Shown in pieces: positions 26,679 to 34,840 of a stretch of 64,000 nucleotides of DNA. How positions within the stretch are numbered: the stretch's first letter is position 1; the number at the start of each line of letters is the position of its first letter. A model generated the notes under the pieces. The model was not told the origin of the DNA, ran no database searches, and was given only the letters and a program-made list of their open reading frames with translations. The translations under genes were made by a program, and so were the position numbers. Source of the DNA: JABDGC01 sp964466595 (GTDB lineage Bacteria; Pseudomonadota; Gammaproteobacteria; DSM-16500); the NCBI GenBank assembly GCA_964466595.1, contig CAYXNR010000002.1:1-64000 (forward strand), read 5' to 3'.

Positions 26679-27431
26679 CTAAGACGCGCTTCCTTGATGA
26701 TACAGTCTCAACCCTTCTTCTGAGTCACCTAAGTATTTAATCTGTCCCCCTTCTAACAGTAGAACCTTATTACAGAACTCCTTAATCAGATTATCTGAAT
26801 GCGTCGCTATGACGACAATACTAGATTGATTAAGTAAGGAGATCATGCGGCCGCGTGCTTTTTCTAAAAAATCTGCATCGCCGGCATTGAAGATTTCATC
26901 GATAAGTAAAATTTCGGGTTTAATGCTGGCAGAAATGGAAAAAGCCAGACGTACCATCATACCGGATGAATAAGTGCGCATGGGCATGAAAAGGTAATCA
27001 CCGAGACCGGTGAAGTCGGCAATTTCTTGAATCTTGGCTTTAATCTCTACGCGAGAGAGACCAAGCAGGATGCCCCGCTGCATGATATTCTCATAACCAG
27101 TGAATTCGGTTTCAATGCCATGCATGATTTCTAGCATAGGCGATATGCGGCCTTCCGTTCGCATGTCACCCGAAGTTGGTTCGTATATACCTGCTAATAA
27201 TCGAAGCAGAGTACTTTTGCCAGCTCCATTGTGCCCGATTAATCCCAGACGATCACTGTGATGAAGTGTCATGGTGATATCCTTGAGCGCGTTTACTACA
27301 ATGCGTTGGTTGGCATCCTTGATTACTGAACCACCAGTTGCAAGTCGCAGAAAATTTTTCTTAAATGAGCGCGCGTTGACGTTGTAGATAGGAAATTCAA
27401 TTGAGACCTTACGTAAATCAATGCGTGCCAT
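26679..27431 (-). CDS. wzt: O-antigen/polysaccharide ABC exporter ATP-binding protein (Wzt)
   Basis: A 250-residue ABC ATPase. Walker A is GHNGAGKSTLLR, the signature is YSSGMMVRLAFS (a form typical of polysaccharide exporters), Walker B is ILLIDEIF followed by NAGD, and the H-loop is IVVIATHS. It couples ATP hydrolysis to export of lipid-linked O-polysaccharide by Wzm. At 250 residues it lacks the C-terminal sugar-binding domain seen in some Wzt proteins, which suggests that export does not depend on recognising a capped chain end. It lies 9 bp after wzm. Confidence 0.92.
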   Translation of the reverse strand: MARIDLRKVSIEFPIYNVNARSFKKNFLRLATGGSVIKDANQRIVVNALKDITMTLHHSDRLGLIGHNGAGKSTLLRLLAGIYEPTSGDMRTEGRISPMLEIMHGIETEFTGYENIMQRGILLGLSRVEIKAKIQEIADFTGLGDYLFMPMRTYSSGMMVRLAFSISASIKPEILLIDEIFNAGDADFLEKARGRMISLLNQSSIVVIATHSDNLIKEFCNKVLLLEGGQIKYLGDSEEGLRLYHQGSAS

Positions 27432-27440
27432 GAGGTATTC

Positions 27441-28316
27441 CTATAACCAATAAATGATGCGAGAACGATAGCGACAAAATAGCTTAAAGCTAACTAGACA
27501 GCCAAATAATGTGATTGCGAAAACCATCAGCCAGCTGATTAGAGAGGGCAAAGTGCCAATTAAAGGACAGCGGATAAATTCAATAAAAGCGTAAAATGGA
27601 TTTAGATTGGCAATAAAGCGCTTTTCTGGAGGTAGAATTTGGGGATTCCACATTACTGGCGTGATGAAAAAGATTACTTGAATTAGGCTTTTAACAATTT
27701 GCGTAATATCACGGAATCGAGCGCCGATCATGGCCAAGGCAAGACCGTAGGATAGGCTGTTTATGTAAAATAAAATCAGGCCAGGAATGAACATCAGGGT
27801 GCAAAAGTTGATTTTCGCCGTTTCATGAAAGATGACTATGATGGGAAAAAGAATTGGTAGATTGTGTATAAAAATAATGAAATTGCGTGCAATCACTTTA
27901 TTGATATAGAGACTATAAGGTAGTTTAATTTGTTTAATCTTGTTTTCTTCACCGGACAATGTTTCTACTAGATCAGTGATGGTGCAGGAAATAAAATTCC
28001 AGGCCAACATGCCGCTGACTAGAAAGGGAAAATAATTTTTTAATTCCATATGAAAAAGATGGCTATAAAGATAACCCATGGAATAGACTGTGATGGCCAT
28101 ACTGAGCGTAATCCAGAAGGGGCCGAGCACAGAACGACGGTAGCGGATTTTAATATCTTGATAAGCTAGCATGAACCAGATTCGCCACTGCCTGAAACCT
28201 TCGCAGAGGTCTTGAATGGCGAGCTTTTGTTGGTCTCGAATTGGAAAAACAATATGATCCTGGCTAGCAAGTAGGTTAGGATCAGATAGGGTTGCGAGTG
28301 ATTCCATGTTAGACAT
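27441..28316 (-). CDS. wzm: O-antigen/polysaccharide ABC exporter permease (Wzm)
   Basis: A 291-residue ABC-2 type permease with six membrane helices (about 55-285). The cytosolic stretch before helix 1 has FMLAYQDIKIRYRRSVLGPF, which is typical of Wzm/RfbA/TagG. SYGLALAMIGARFRDITQIV and FFITPVMWNPQILP are further family landmarks. With Wzt it moves finished O-polysaccharide across the inner membrane. The gene is divergent from a rhamnosyltransferase-like GT2; the 200-bp region between them must hold both promoters. Confidence 0.92.
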   Translation of the reverse strand: MSNMESLATLSDPNLLASQDHIVFPIRDQQKLAIQDLCEGFRQWRIWFMLAYQDIKIRYRRSVLGPFWITLSMAITVYSMGYLYSHLFHMELKNYFPFLVSGMLAWNFISCTITDLVETLSGEENKIKQIKLPYSLYINKVIARNFIIFIHNLPILFPIIVIFHETAKINFCTLMFIPGLILFYINSLSYGLALAMIGARFRDITQIVKSLIQVIFFITPVMWNPQILPPEKRFIANLNPFYAFIEFIRCPLIGTLPSLISWLMVFAITLFGCLVSFKLFCRYRSRIIYWL

Positions 28317-28516
28317 ATACTTTTAAGCTCTTTTCTTAGATTTAAACCCACGAAGCTTAGCAGGAATAAGTTTAATTTTCTACAAATGACTTCTCAAAAA
28401 TGAAACAATTAAGTGGTAATTGATGTTTGAAACATCTTTTTTCAAGAATTAACATCAGTGATTGTCTAATTTTCCAAACTTTGCTACCTTAATCCATTCC
28501 AAATCGACTCAAAACA
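28317..28516. promoter_or_regulatory. Divergent promoter region with a short palindrome
   Basis: The 200 bp between wzm (minus) and the GT2 gene (plus) contains a palindrome GATGTTT-G-AAACATC at 28422-28436, followed by TTTTTTC on the plus strand. The loop is too short for a terminator hairpin, so a protein-binding site is more likely. AT-rich -10-like boxes lie on both sides but none is distinctive. Confidence 0.4.
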
Positions 28517-29452
28517 ATGCAAATCGATAAAAATTTAAAAACTGCTCTCATCATCCCTGTTCTCAATGCAGAGAACTACATCCCCGAACTTTTACCAGCC
28601 ATTTTCCAGCAAAATTACCTTCCCCAAGATATTCTCATTATCGACTCCGAATCCACTGACCAAACACGAGCACTCCTCAGCTCTTACCCGATCAAACTTC
28701 ACAGCATCCCGCGTCAAGATTTCGATCACGGTGGAACCCGTCGTCTAGCGACAGAAATGGTGGATGCCGATATCTATATTTTCCTAACGCAAGACGCCAT
28801 CCCAGCCAATCCCCATACCTTTCGTCATCTTATCTCTGCTCTCTCTTCAAAAGAGCAGGCCGGCTGTGCCTATGGCAGGCAGTTACCTAAAAAAGACGCC
28901 ACTGTCTTGGGGGCCTATGATCGCTTATTTAACTATCCCGACAAAAACCAACTACGCTCTTATGCAGACAAAGATAAATATGGCATTAAAACTTTTTTCA
29001 TCTCAAATAGCTTTGCGGCTTATAAAAAAGAAGCCCTGCAGGCGGTGGGTGGTTTCCCAGCTAAATTAATTTCCAGTGAAGATGCTTATGTCGCTGCTAA
29101 AATGCTTTTGCAGGGCTATGCTGTGTATTATGCCGCAGATTCTACGGTCTATCATTCCCACAATATGGGCCTGCTAGAGAAATTCCATCGTTACTTTTCG
29201 ATCGGTGTCTTCCATAGTCGCGAAAATTGGCTGATTGAAGCTTTTTCAGGCGCGACCTCAGAAGGATTACGCTATTTAATGGCCCAATTAGCCTATCTTG
29301 TCAGAAACAAAAAATTTGCCTGGCTACCCTATTCTGTGCTTTCAACAGGCATCAGTTATTTAGCTTATCAATTGGGTCTAAGAGAAAGCTGGATTCCGCT
29401 TTTGATAAAAAAGAATTGGGGAGTGAATAAAAAGTATTGGCTGAAGTCTTAA
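28517..29452 (+). CDS. GT2 glycosyltransferase, rhamnosyltransferase-like
   Basis: A 311-residue GT-A fold enzyme. It starts ALIIPVLNAENYIPELLPAI, with IIDSESTDQT as the nucleotide site, DFDHGGTRRLATE (the RfbF/WsaF-type rhamnosyltransferase segment), FLTQDAIP as the metal-binding region and SSEDAYVAAKML as the acceptor/base region. The match to rhamnosyltransferases fits with the complete dTDP-rhamnose genes 2 kb downstream. Its stop is 8 bp before the convergent DUF4143 gene. Confidence 0.85.
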   Translation: MQIDKNLKTALIIPVLNAENYIPELLPAIFQQNYLPQDILIIDSESTDQTRALLSSYPIKLHSIPRQDFDHGGTRRLATEMVDADIYIFLTQDAIPANPHTFRHLISALSSKEQAGCAYGRQLPKKDATVLGAYDRLFNYPDKNQLRSYADKDKYGIKTFFISNSFAAYKKEALQAVGGFPAKLISSEDAYVAAKMLLQGYAVYYAADSTVYHSHNMGLLEKFHRYFSIGVFHSRENWLIEAFSGATSEGLRYLMAQLAYLVRNKKFAWLPYSVLSTGISYLAYQLGLRESWIPLLIKKNWGVNKKYWLKS

Positions 29453-29460
29453 TTTATTAT

Positions 29461-30615
29461 TTATTTACTTTGCTTGGATAAAAAATCCTGTAGTCCCACT
29501 ACTTGAATTTTTTTACTAAGCCAATAAGCTATTTTACCAGGATAAATAACGGTTAAGGCATCTAAATTTAAAAGTCTTTCCGCAGTTTCAAGTGAATTTG
29601 TTAAACGAGGGGAATCGCTATATTTAAATTCAAAGCCTAGTCTTTTACCGTCTTTAATAAGAATAAGATCAAGCTCCGCTTGGGCATGAATACCCCAAAA
29701 AAAAGTTTCTTCGGGAGTGGCTTGATAATGGCGTATAATAGATTCCAAGGCAAATCCTTCCCAAGAAGCACCTAATTTCGGATGTAACAATAAGCTTGAT
29801 TTATCTTGAATACCAAGCAGGCTGTGGAAAATGCCACTATCCCGAAAATAAATTTTAGGCGATTTAATTTGACGCTTTCCAATATTTTCGAGCCAGGGTG
29901 AAAGTTCGCGAATCATGAAAGTACCGGTCAGAATATTTAAATAATTTCGCATTGTTGTATGAGCAGCCCCTAAGGATTGTCCTATTTCACTGGCATTAAA
30001 AATATTTCCATGATAATGCGCTAGCATCATCCAAAAGCGACGCAGGGTAGGGGCGGGGATGGTGATACCTAATTGGGGAAGATCTTGCTCGAGGAAAGTG
30101 GTAATATAAGCAGATCGCCAGCTTGCACTTATTTTAGCATCCGCAGCCAAATAAGAGCGAGGGAAGCCTCCTTGAATCCATAATAACTCCAAATCATCTG
30201 CTTCAGGATAAGAAAATGGCGTCAATTCAATATACGAAATTCGGCCGGCTAAGGATTCTGAAGATTGTTTGATGAGTTCACGCGAAGCACTTCCGAGGAT
30301 AAGAAATTGACGATTTTTATGCTGATCTATCAAAACACGTAAGAGAGGAAAAAGTTCAGGCCGTCGCTGTATTTCATCAATAATAATCAACCCCTCCATG
30401 GGTTCTAAAGTTAATTGGGGTATTTCTAAACGGGCCAAATCATTCGGGTTTTCGAGGTCGAAAAAACTGACTCTCGAAAAAGGGAGATTTTGCTGCTCCG
30501 CATAAGCTTGGGCCAAGGTCGTTTTTCCGCATTGTCGAGGCCCTAAAAGGGCAAGGGCGGGATTAACCTGGAAAGCGTAATTTATTTTTTCTATAAATTT
30601 CAATCGCTTAAGCAT
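29461..30615 (-). CDS. AAA_14/DUF4143 ATPase
   Basis: The protein is 384 residues when started at the ATG at 30615 (MLKRLKFIEKINYAF), which fits the family better than an upstream ATG at 30684 that would read through a palindrome. Walker A is LGPRQCGKTTLAQAYA, Walker B is LIIIDEIQRRPELFPLLR, and sensor 1 is FLILGSASRELI. The C-terminal DUF4143 half has GASWEGFALESIIRHY and ELDLILIKDGKRLGFEFKYS, a PD-(D/E)xK-like nuclease pattern. Cellular role is not established; such genes travel with toxin-antitoxin and mobile elements. It sits as an insertion between glycosyltransferase and rml genes. Confidence 0.85.
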   Translation of the reverse strand: MLKRLKFIEKINYAFQVNPALALLGPRQCGKTTLAQAYAEQQNLPFSRVSFFDLENPNDLARLEIPQLTLEPMEGLIIIDEIQRRPELFPLLRVLIDQHKNRQFLILGSASRELIKQSSESLAGRISYIELTPFSYPEADDLELLWIQGGFPRSYLAADAKISASWRSAYITTFLEQDLPQLGITIPAPTLRRFWMMLAHYHGNIFNASEIGQSLGAAHTTMRNYLNILTGTFMIRELSPWLENIGKRQIKSPKIYFRDSGIFHSLLGIQDKSSLLLHPKLGASWEGFALESIIRHYQATPEETFFWGIHAQAELDLILIKDGKRLGFEFKYSDSPRLTNSLETAERLLNLDALTVIYPGKIAYWLSKKIQVVGLQDFLSKQSK

Positions 30616-30623
30616 TATAGTTG

Positions 30624-30670
30624 GATTTCCATGAAAATTGAGTGATGATGACTCAATTTTCATGGAAATC
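30624..30670. promoter_or_regulatory. Perfect 20-bp inverted repeat at the DUF4143 start
   Basis: Arms at 30624-30643 and 30651-30670 are perfect reverse complements (left arm GATTTCCATGAAAATTGAGT) with a 7-nt spacer. The repeat begins 8 bp upstream of the ATG at 30615, so it covers the ribosome binding region of the gene. It could be an operator bound by the protein itself or a hairpin in the leader that limits translation. A partly similar sequence lies at 1719-1742 in the debris region. Confidence 0.6.
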
Positions 30671-30709
30671 GCAATTTTAGTCAACTGCTTTTAGAATGGT
30701 AAGAAATAC

Positions 30710-30748
30710 TTATTCTGAAAGGAACACCATAGCATCAATCCCTTTCAT
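30710..30748 (-). pseudogene. Vestige of a VapC-type toxin gene
   Basis: An ATG at 30748 overlaps the end of the antitoxin gene in the usual coupled way and reads MKGIDAMVFLSE then a stop. MKGIDA is a very common start of PIN-domain VapC toxins (M-K-G-I/L-D-x-N). After six codons the match ends, so the toxin has been lost by deletion and only its start remains. Confidence 0.5.
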
Positions 30749-30983
30749 GCTTCGAACCTCGCTTACGTATCGCTTTATTCATTTCTTCCAAAGATACTGC
30801 TTTTCTAGGTTTGGAAAGCATTCCTTTCAGTTTGGTGATATCAGCGGTTAGCGGGATTACTACGACGCGTCCGTCATCATCCACAAAAAACTCTAATTTA
30901 TCTCCAGGGTGAATGCCAAGATAAGTTCTGATTTGAATAGGGATTGTGGTTTGACCTTTATAGGTGAGGGTCGAAATACTCAT
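30735..30983 (-). CDS. AbrB/VapB-family antitoxin, orphan
   Basis: An 82-residue AbrB-fold DNA-binding protein: ISTLTYKGQTTIPIQIRTYL and LGIHPGDKLEFFVDDDGRVV form the swapped-hairpin barrel, and the C-terminal LEEMNKAIRKRGSKHERD is a toxin-binding tail. The cognate PIN toxin downstream is reduced to 12 codons (30710-30748). The protein could still bind its own promoter or neutralise a toxin elsewhere. It separates the DUF4143 gene from the rml operon. Confidence 0.85.
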   Translation of the reverse strand: MSISTLTYKGQTTIPIQIRTYLGIHPGDKLEFFVDDDGRVVVIPLTADITKLKGMLSKPRKAVSLEEMNKAIRKRGSKHERD

Positions 30984-31141
30984 TTCTAATTCCTTACTTT
31001 ATTATATTATCCTTATTTTAAGGTAAGCAGTTTACAAGAGCAGGTAGTGAAGAGCTAGGAACCCTTATTCCTTCAATTTCACCTTTTATTTAGATAGAAT
31101 AAGCAACAAATTTTTGTAGCTAAAATACCCACAGGACCCTT

Positions 31142-32077
31142 ATGAAAGGAATTATTCTCGCCGGTGGCACGGGATCCCGTTTATTTCCCGCGACCCAAGC
31201 CGTGAGCAAACAGCTCATGCCAGTTTATGATAAACCCATGGTTTATTATCCCTTGTCCACGCTAATGCTAGCGGGTATCCGCGATATTCTCCTCATTAGC
31301 ACACCAAGAGATTTACCACAATTTCAAAACCTCTTAGGAGATGGTAGCCAATGGGGACTTCGTTTTACTTACCTGGAGCAGCAGGAGCCCCAAGGCTTGG
31401 CGCAAGCTTTTATTTTGGGTGAAGAATTTATTGGAAACGATCCCGTTTGCTTGATTCTGGGAGATAATATCTTCTATGGTCCAGGTTTAGGTCGGCAGTT
31501 GCAAAAAATCATACAAAATTTTAGTGGCGCTCATATTTTTGCTTATTATGTTGATCATCCTGAGGCTTATGGCGTGCTTCATTTTGATGAGCAAGGCAAA
31601 GTAGTTTCTATTGATGAAAAGCCGAAGCTGCCAAAATCATCTTATGCTGTTCCCGGGCTTTATTTTTATGATAATCAGGTTGTGCATTACGCCAAAACGC
31701 TCAAACCTTCCGCCCGTGGTGAATTAGAAATAACCGATCTTAGCATGTGCTATGTGAAGGCTGGTAAAATCCAGGTTGAATTTTTAAGACGCGGCGTGGC
31801 CTGGTTGGATACCGGAACCCATCAATCCCTCCTCAAGGCTTCTCATTTTATTGAGGTAATCGAGTCGCGCCAAGGTCTCAAAATTGCTTGTCCCGAAGAA
31901 GTAGCCTGGGTAATGGGCTATATTGATACGGAACAGTTACGTGCTTTAGCGCAGCCTTTAATGAAAAGCGGCTATGGTTATTATTTAACTAAAATTATTT
32001 CTCAAAACGAGGGATTCAATGAAAATCATTCCAGCAAAATTTCACCAGGTTCTCGAATTGGAACCGAAAGTATTTAA
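31142..32077 (+). CDS. rmlA: Glucose-1-phosphate thymidylyltransferase
   Basis: A 311-residue RmlA that makes dTDP-glucose from glucose-1-phosphate and dTTP. The nucleotide site is [20 protein letters not shown], with [10 protein letters not shown] (metal-binding Asp) and [20 protein letters not shown]. coli-type RmlA ends shortly after the equivalent of [11 protein letters not shown] (about residue 286). Here about 25 extra residues are read through the start of rmlC, a 59-bp overlap. The tail is probably a neutral result of a lost stop codon. First gene of rmlA-C-D-B. Confidence 0.93.
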   Translation: MKGIILAGGTGSRLFPATQAVSKQLMPVYDKPMVYYPLSTLMLAGIRDILLISTPRDLPQFQNLLGDGSQWGLRFTYLEQQEPQGLAQAFILGEEFIGNDPVCLILGDNIFYGPGLGRQLQKIIQNFSGAHIFAYYVDHPEAYGVLHFDEQGKVVSIDEKPKLPKSSYAVPGLYFYDNQVVHYAKTLKPSARGELEITDLSMCYVKAGKIQVEFLRRGVAWLDTGTHQSLLKASHFIEVIESRQGLKIACPEEVAWVMGYIDTEQLRALAQPLMKSGYGYYLTKIISQNEGFNENHSSKISPGSRIGTESI

Positions 32078-32579
32078 AGATGATCGTGGCTGCTTTATGG
32101 AGCTCTATAATGAAGCCCGCTATCAAGCTGCGGGTGTTCCAGGCAATTTAGTACAAGATAATCTTTCGATTTCAAAAAAAAATGTCCTCCGGGGTTTGCA
32201 TTATCAACTGAAGCATCCTCAAGGGAAGCTCGTTTCAGTTATCTTGGGCAAGGTTTTTGATGTGGTGGTCGATATTCGTCGCGGCTCTCCTTATTTTGGC
32301 CAGTGGCTCGGTTTTGAGTTGAGCGATGAAAATTATCGCCAAGTTTTTGTTCCACCAGGTTATGCGCATGGATTTTATGCCTTAAGCGAAAAAGTAATTT
32401 TTCATTATCAATGTAGCGAGTATTATCATCCCGAAGATGAATGCGCCGTTCTCTGGTCTGATCCGGATCTTGCGATTACCTGGCCAGAGAAAGAAGAACC
32501 GCTCATTTCCGCTAAAGATAAGGCCGCACTTTGTCTAAAAGATATTCCTCTGCACAAGCTTCCAGAGTATCAGCCATGA
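32019..32579 (+). CDS. rmlC: dTDP-4-dehydrorhamnose 3,5-epimerase
   Basis: A 186-residue cupin-type epimerase acting on dTDP-4-keto-6-deoxyglucose. [13 protein letters not shown] and [20 protein letters not shown] (with the catalytic His in RGLHYQ) are present, followed by [19 protein letters not shown] and [14 protein letters not shown]. It starts inside the end of rmlA and its stop overlaps the ATG of rmlD (ATGA). Confidence 0.93.
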   Translation: MKIIPAKFHQVLELEPKVFKDDRGCFMELYNEARYQAAGVPGNLVQDNLSISKKNVLRGLHYQLKHPQGKLVSVILGKVFDVVVDIRRGSPYFGQWLGFELSDENYRQVFVPPGYAHGFYALSEKVIFHYQCSEYYHPEDECAVLWSDPDLAITWPEKEEPLISAKDKAALCLKDIPLHKLPEYQP

Positions 32580-33466
32580 AAATCCTACTTACCGGCGCCT
32601 TAGGGCAAGTTGGTCAAGAAGTTAGTGAGCTCGCAGCCCACAGACCTTGCACGCTTTTTTCATTTTCAAAAGCAGACCTGGATATCACCAATCTTGAGCA
32701 AGTGGAGAGGGCTATAAAAAACACTTGTCCTGATTTAATCATCAATGCAGCTGCTTATACTGCAGTAGATAAAGCGGAACAAGAAGCAGAGCGAGCTTTT
32801 GCTATTAATCGTGATGGCGTTAAAAATTTAGCTGTTCTTGGTAAGTGCTATAATCTTCCTCTTATTCATATCTCAACAGATTATGTTTTCGATGGCAGTA
32901 AATTAAGAGCTTATGAAGAAATCGACCCGCTTTCACCGCTGAATGTCTACGGAAAAAGCAAGGCAGAAGGGGAAGAGATTCTACAACAAGAATGGGAAAA
33001 GCATGTCATTGTGCGAACCAGCTGGGTTTTTGGTAAACACGGTTCTAATTTTGTAAAAACGATTTTAAGACTGGCTTTAAAGCAGAAAGAACTCCGTATT
33101 GTTGCCGATCAAAGCGGATGCCCAACTGCGGCTGCCGATTTGGCAGCGGCTTTATTCGAGCTTGCCCTCCAAATCAAAAAAGGTCAGCCACACTGGGGTT
33201 TGTTTCATTATTGCGGAGAAGGCCCGACCACCTGGTTTGACTTTGCAGGGCGCATTGTCTATCACGGGAAAGCGCATTTTCCAATCCAGTTAGAAAAACT
33301 GCATCCGATTGAGAGTGCTGATTTTCCAACCCTGGCGCAGAGACCAAAAAACTCGGTACTCAATAAAGAAAAAATCGAAAAAAATTACAGTCTCAAACCC
33401 TCTTTTTGGGAGCAGGGCTTAGTAAAAGTGATCGAGTATCTGGGGAAAAATGGAGGGACGCTGTGA
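32576..33466 (+). CDS. rmlD: dTDP-4-dehydrorhamnose reductase
   Basis: The protein is 296 residues from the ATG at 32576 ([16 protein letters not shown]); a longer frame from 32531 would overlap rmlC by 49 bp and add no conserved sequence. GALGQVGQ is the NADPH site, ISTDYVFDG the catalytic Ser/Thr region, and YGKSKAEGE supplies the YxxxK. RTSWVFGKHGSNFVKTILRL is typical. It performs the last step to dTDP-L-rhamnose. The stop overlaps the GTG start of rmlB. Confidence 0.93.
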   Translation: MKILLTGALGQVGQEVSELAAHRPCTLFSFSKADLDITNLEQVERAIKNTCPDLIINAAAYTAVDKAEQEAERAFAINRDGVKNLAVLGKCYNLPLIHISTDYVFDGSKLRAYEEIDPLSPLNVYGKSKAEGEEILQQEWEKHVIVRTSWVFGKHGSNFVKTILRLALKQKELRIVADQSGCPTAAADLAAALFELALQIKKGQPHWGLFHYCGEGPTTWFDFAGRIVYHGKAHFPIQLEKLHPIESADFPTLAQRPKNSVLNKEKIEKNYSLKPSFWEQGLVKVIEYLGKNGGTL

Positions 33467-34503
33467 AAATTTTTCAACCCAAGCAGCTCTTAGTGACCGG
33501 TGGCGCCGGCTTTATTGGCAGTAACTTTGTTTGTTATTTGCTAAAACACTATCCCGATTTATCTATTATTAATTTAGATAAACTCACTTATGCAGGTTCG
33601 AAGAATAATTTACGCGAGGTGGCTGCGCTGTCACAGCATATTTTTGTTGAAGGCGATATTGCTAACGCGGATTTAGTCGGTTCGCTTTTAAGAAAATACG
33701 AGATTGATACCGTCGTTCATTTTGCTGCAGAAAGCCACGTTGATCGCTCTATTCAAGGCCCAGCCGCTTTTATTCAGACCAATGTGGTGGGTACGTTTAC
33801 CTTGTTAGAAGCGGTTCGTCACTATTGGCTGCTTGAAAAAAAGCTGTCGGGTGACACTTGTCGTTTTCACCATATTTCAACGGATGAGGTCTATGGTGCC
33901 TTAGGCTCACAGGACGACCCTTTTTCAGAGCATTCCCCTTATCTTCCCAATTCACCTTATTCTGCTTCAAAGGCGGGCAGTGATCATCTTGTTCGCGCTT
34001 ATGCACATACCTATGGCTTACCGGTTACCATTTCGAATTGTTCAAATAATTATGGTCCTCATCAACATCAGGAAAAATTCATTCCCACCGTCATTCGCGC
34101 CTGCTTTAATCAACAGCCTATCCCTATTTATGGAAATGGCAGTCATATAAGAGATTGGCTTTATGTCGAGGATCATTGCAGGGCCATTGATTTAATTTTG
34201 CGTCAGGGGCAATTAGGCCGCTCTTATAACATTGGTGCGAATAACGAATGGTCTAATCTCGAATTAGTTCATTATCTCGCGCAGTATATGGATGCACGTT
34301 ATCCTGCTCAAAAACCTTATGCTCAGTTGATTAAATATGTCCCCGATAGACCTGGGCATGATTGGCGTTATGCCATCAATGACGACCGTATCAAAACAGA
34401 ATTAGCCTGGAAGCCGCTTTGTTCTTTTGAGACGGGAATAGAGAAGACTATTTCTTTTTTGGAGGATCATTTAATTGGCTTCGTCGAGGTTGCTATTGCT
34501 TAA
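33463..34503 (+). CDS. rmlB: dTDP-glucose 4,6-dehydratase
   Basis: The protein is 346 residues from a GTG at 33463 that overlaps the rmlD stop (GTGA); a longer in-frame start at 33406 lies within rmlD and is less likely. LLVTGGAGFIGSNFV binds NAD, STDEVYGALG carries the Thr-Asp-Glu triad, and YSASKAGSDHLVRAY supplies YxxxK. NCSNNYGPHQHQEKFIP is the substrate loop. The complete active site contrasts with the related protein at 1996-2982. It supplies dTDP-4-keto-6-deoxyglucose for rhamnose and possibly for the branched sugar. Confidence 0.93.
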   Translation: MKIFQPKQLLVTGGAGFIGSNFVCYLLKHYPDLSIINLDKLTYAGSKNNLREVAALSQHIFVEGDIANADLVGSLLRKYEIDTVVHFAAESHVDRSIQGPAAFIQTNVVGTFTLLEAVRHYWLLEKKLSGDTCRFHHISTDEVYGALGSQDDPFSEHSPYLPNSPYSASKAGSDHLVRAYAHTYGLPVTISNCSNNYGPHQHQEKFIPTVIRACFNQQPIPIYGNGSHIRDWLYVEDHCRAIDLILRQGQLGRSYNIGANNEWSNLELVHYLAQYMDARYPAQKPYAQLIKYVPDRPGHDWRYAINDDRIKTELAWKPLCSFETGIEKTISFLEDHLIGFVEVAIA

Positions 34504-34511
34504 CAGCAGAA

Positions 34512-34814
34512 TTGGGTTATTTAAGAAAACCTCATCCTTTCGAGTTGGCGCAATATATTTATGGACCTTCGTATATTAGCCTGGAATCAGCACTCAGTTT
34601 TCATAAATTAATTCCAGAAACAGTTTATACAGTTACTAGCACCACCGTAAAACGCTCAAGAGAGTTTCAAACGCCTTTGGGCGTCTATTCTTTTTTGCAT
34701 TTACCCCCAGAAAACTTTTATGTGGAAGTATGGTCAGTGGATTTTTTTATGTCAAGCTTGAATAAGCTGGCAGGATGTATGAGTGAAGCTTATGATTTGC
34801 TCGATAACCAATGA
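34512..34814 (+). pseudogene. Fragment of an AbiEi-like antitoxin gene
   Basis: A frame without a proper start runs from the end of rmlB and encodes RKPHPFELAQYIYGPSYISL then ESALSFHKLIPETVYTVTST and GVYSFLHLPPENFYVEV, the middle part of a COG5340/AbiEi-like antitoxin. The N-terminal winged helix is missing and after FYVEV the sequence changes to unrelated codons, ending at the junction with a copied piece of the secreted-protein gene (34804-34838). It is a dead fragment at a recombination boundary. Confidence 0.55.
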
Positions 34815-34838
34815 TATTTTCTTCGGGAATGCTAATCC
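34804..34838. repeat. 35-bp copy of part of the gene at 36496-37224
   Basis: These 35 bp match 36829-36863 with a single mismatch. In the second location they encode ISIPEENIIGY of the secreted protein (minus strand). Here they lie between the AbiEi fragment and the 3' end of the first F-box/CaaX gene, so they mark a recombination junction. Confidence 0.75.
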
Positions 34839-34840
34839 AT

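Noticed and set aside
29461..30684. Start of the DUF4143 protein at 30684
   Set aside because: The extra 23 residues would be encoded across the 20-bp palindrome and have no family match; the ATG at 30615 gives the usual N-terminus.
32531..32575. Extended N-terminus of RmlD
   Set aside because: The first 15 residues only overlap rmlC; the family begins at MKILLTG with an ATGA junction at 32576.
33406..33462. Extended N-terminus of RmlB
   Set aside because: These codons are the end of rmlD in another frame; a GTG at 33463 overlapping the rmlD stop is the natural start.
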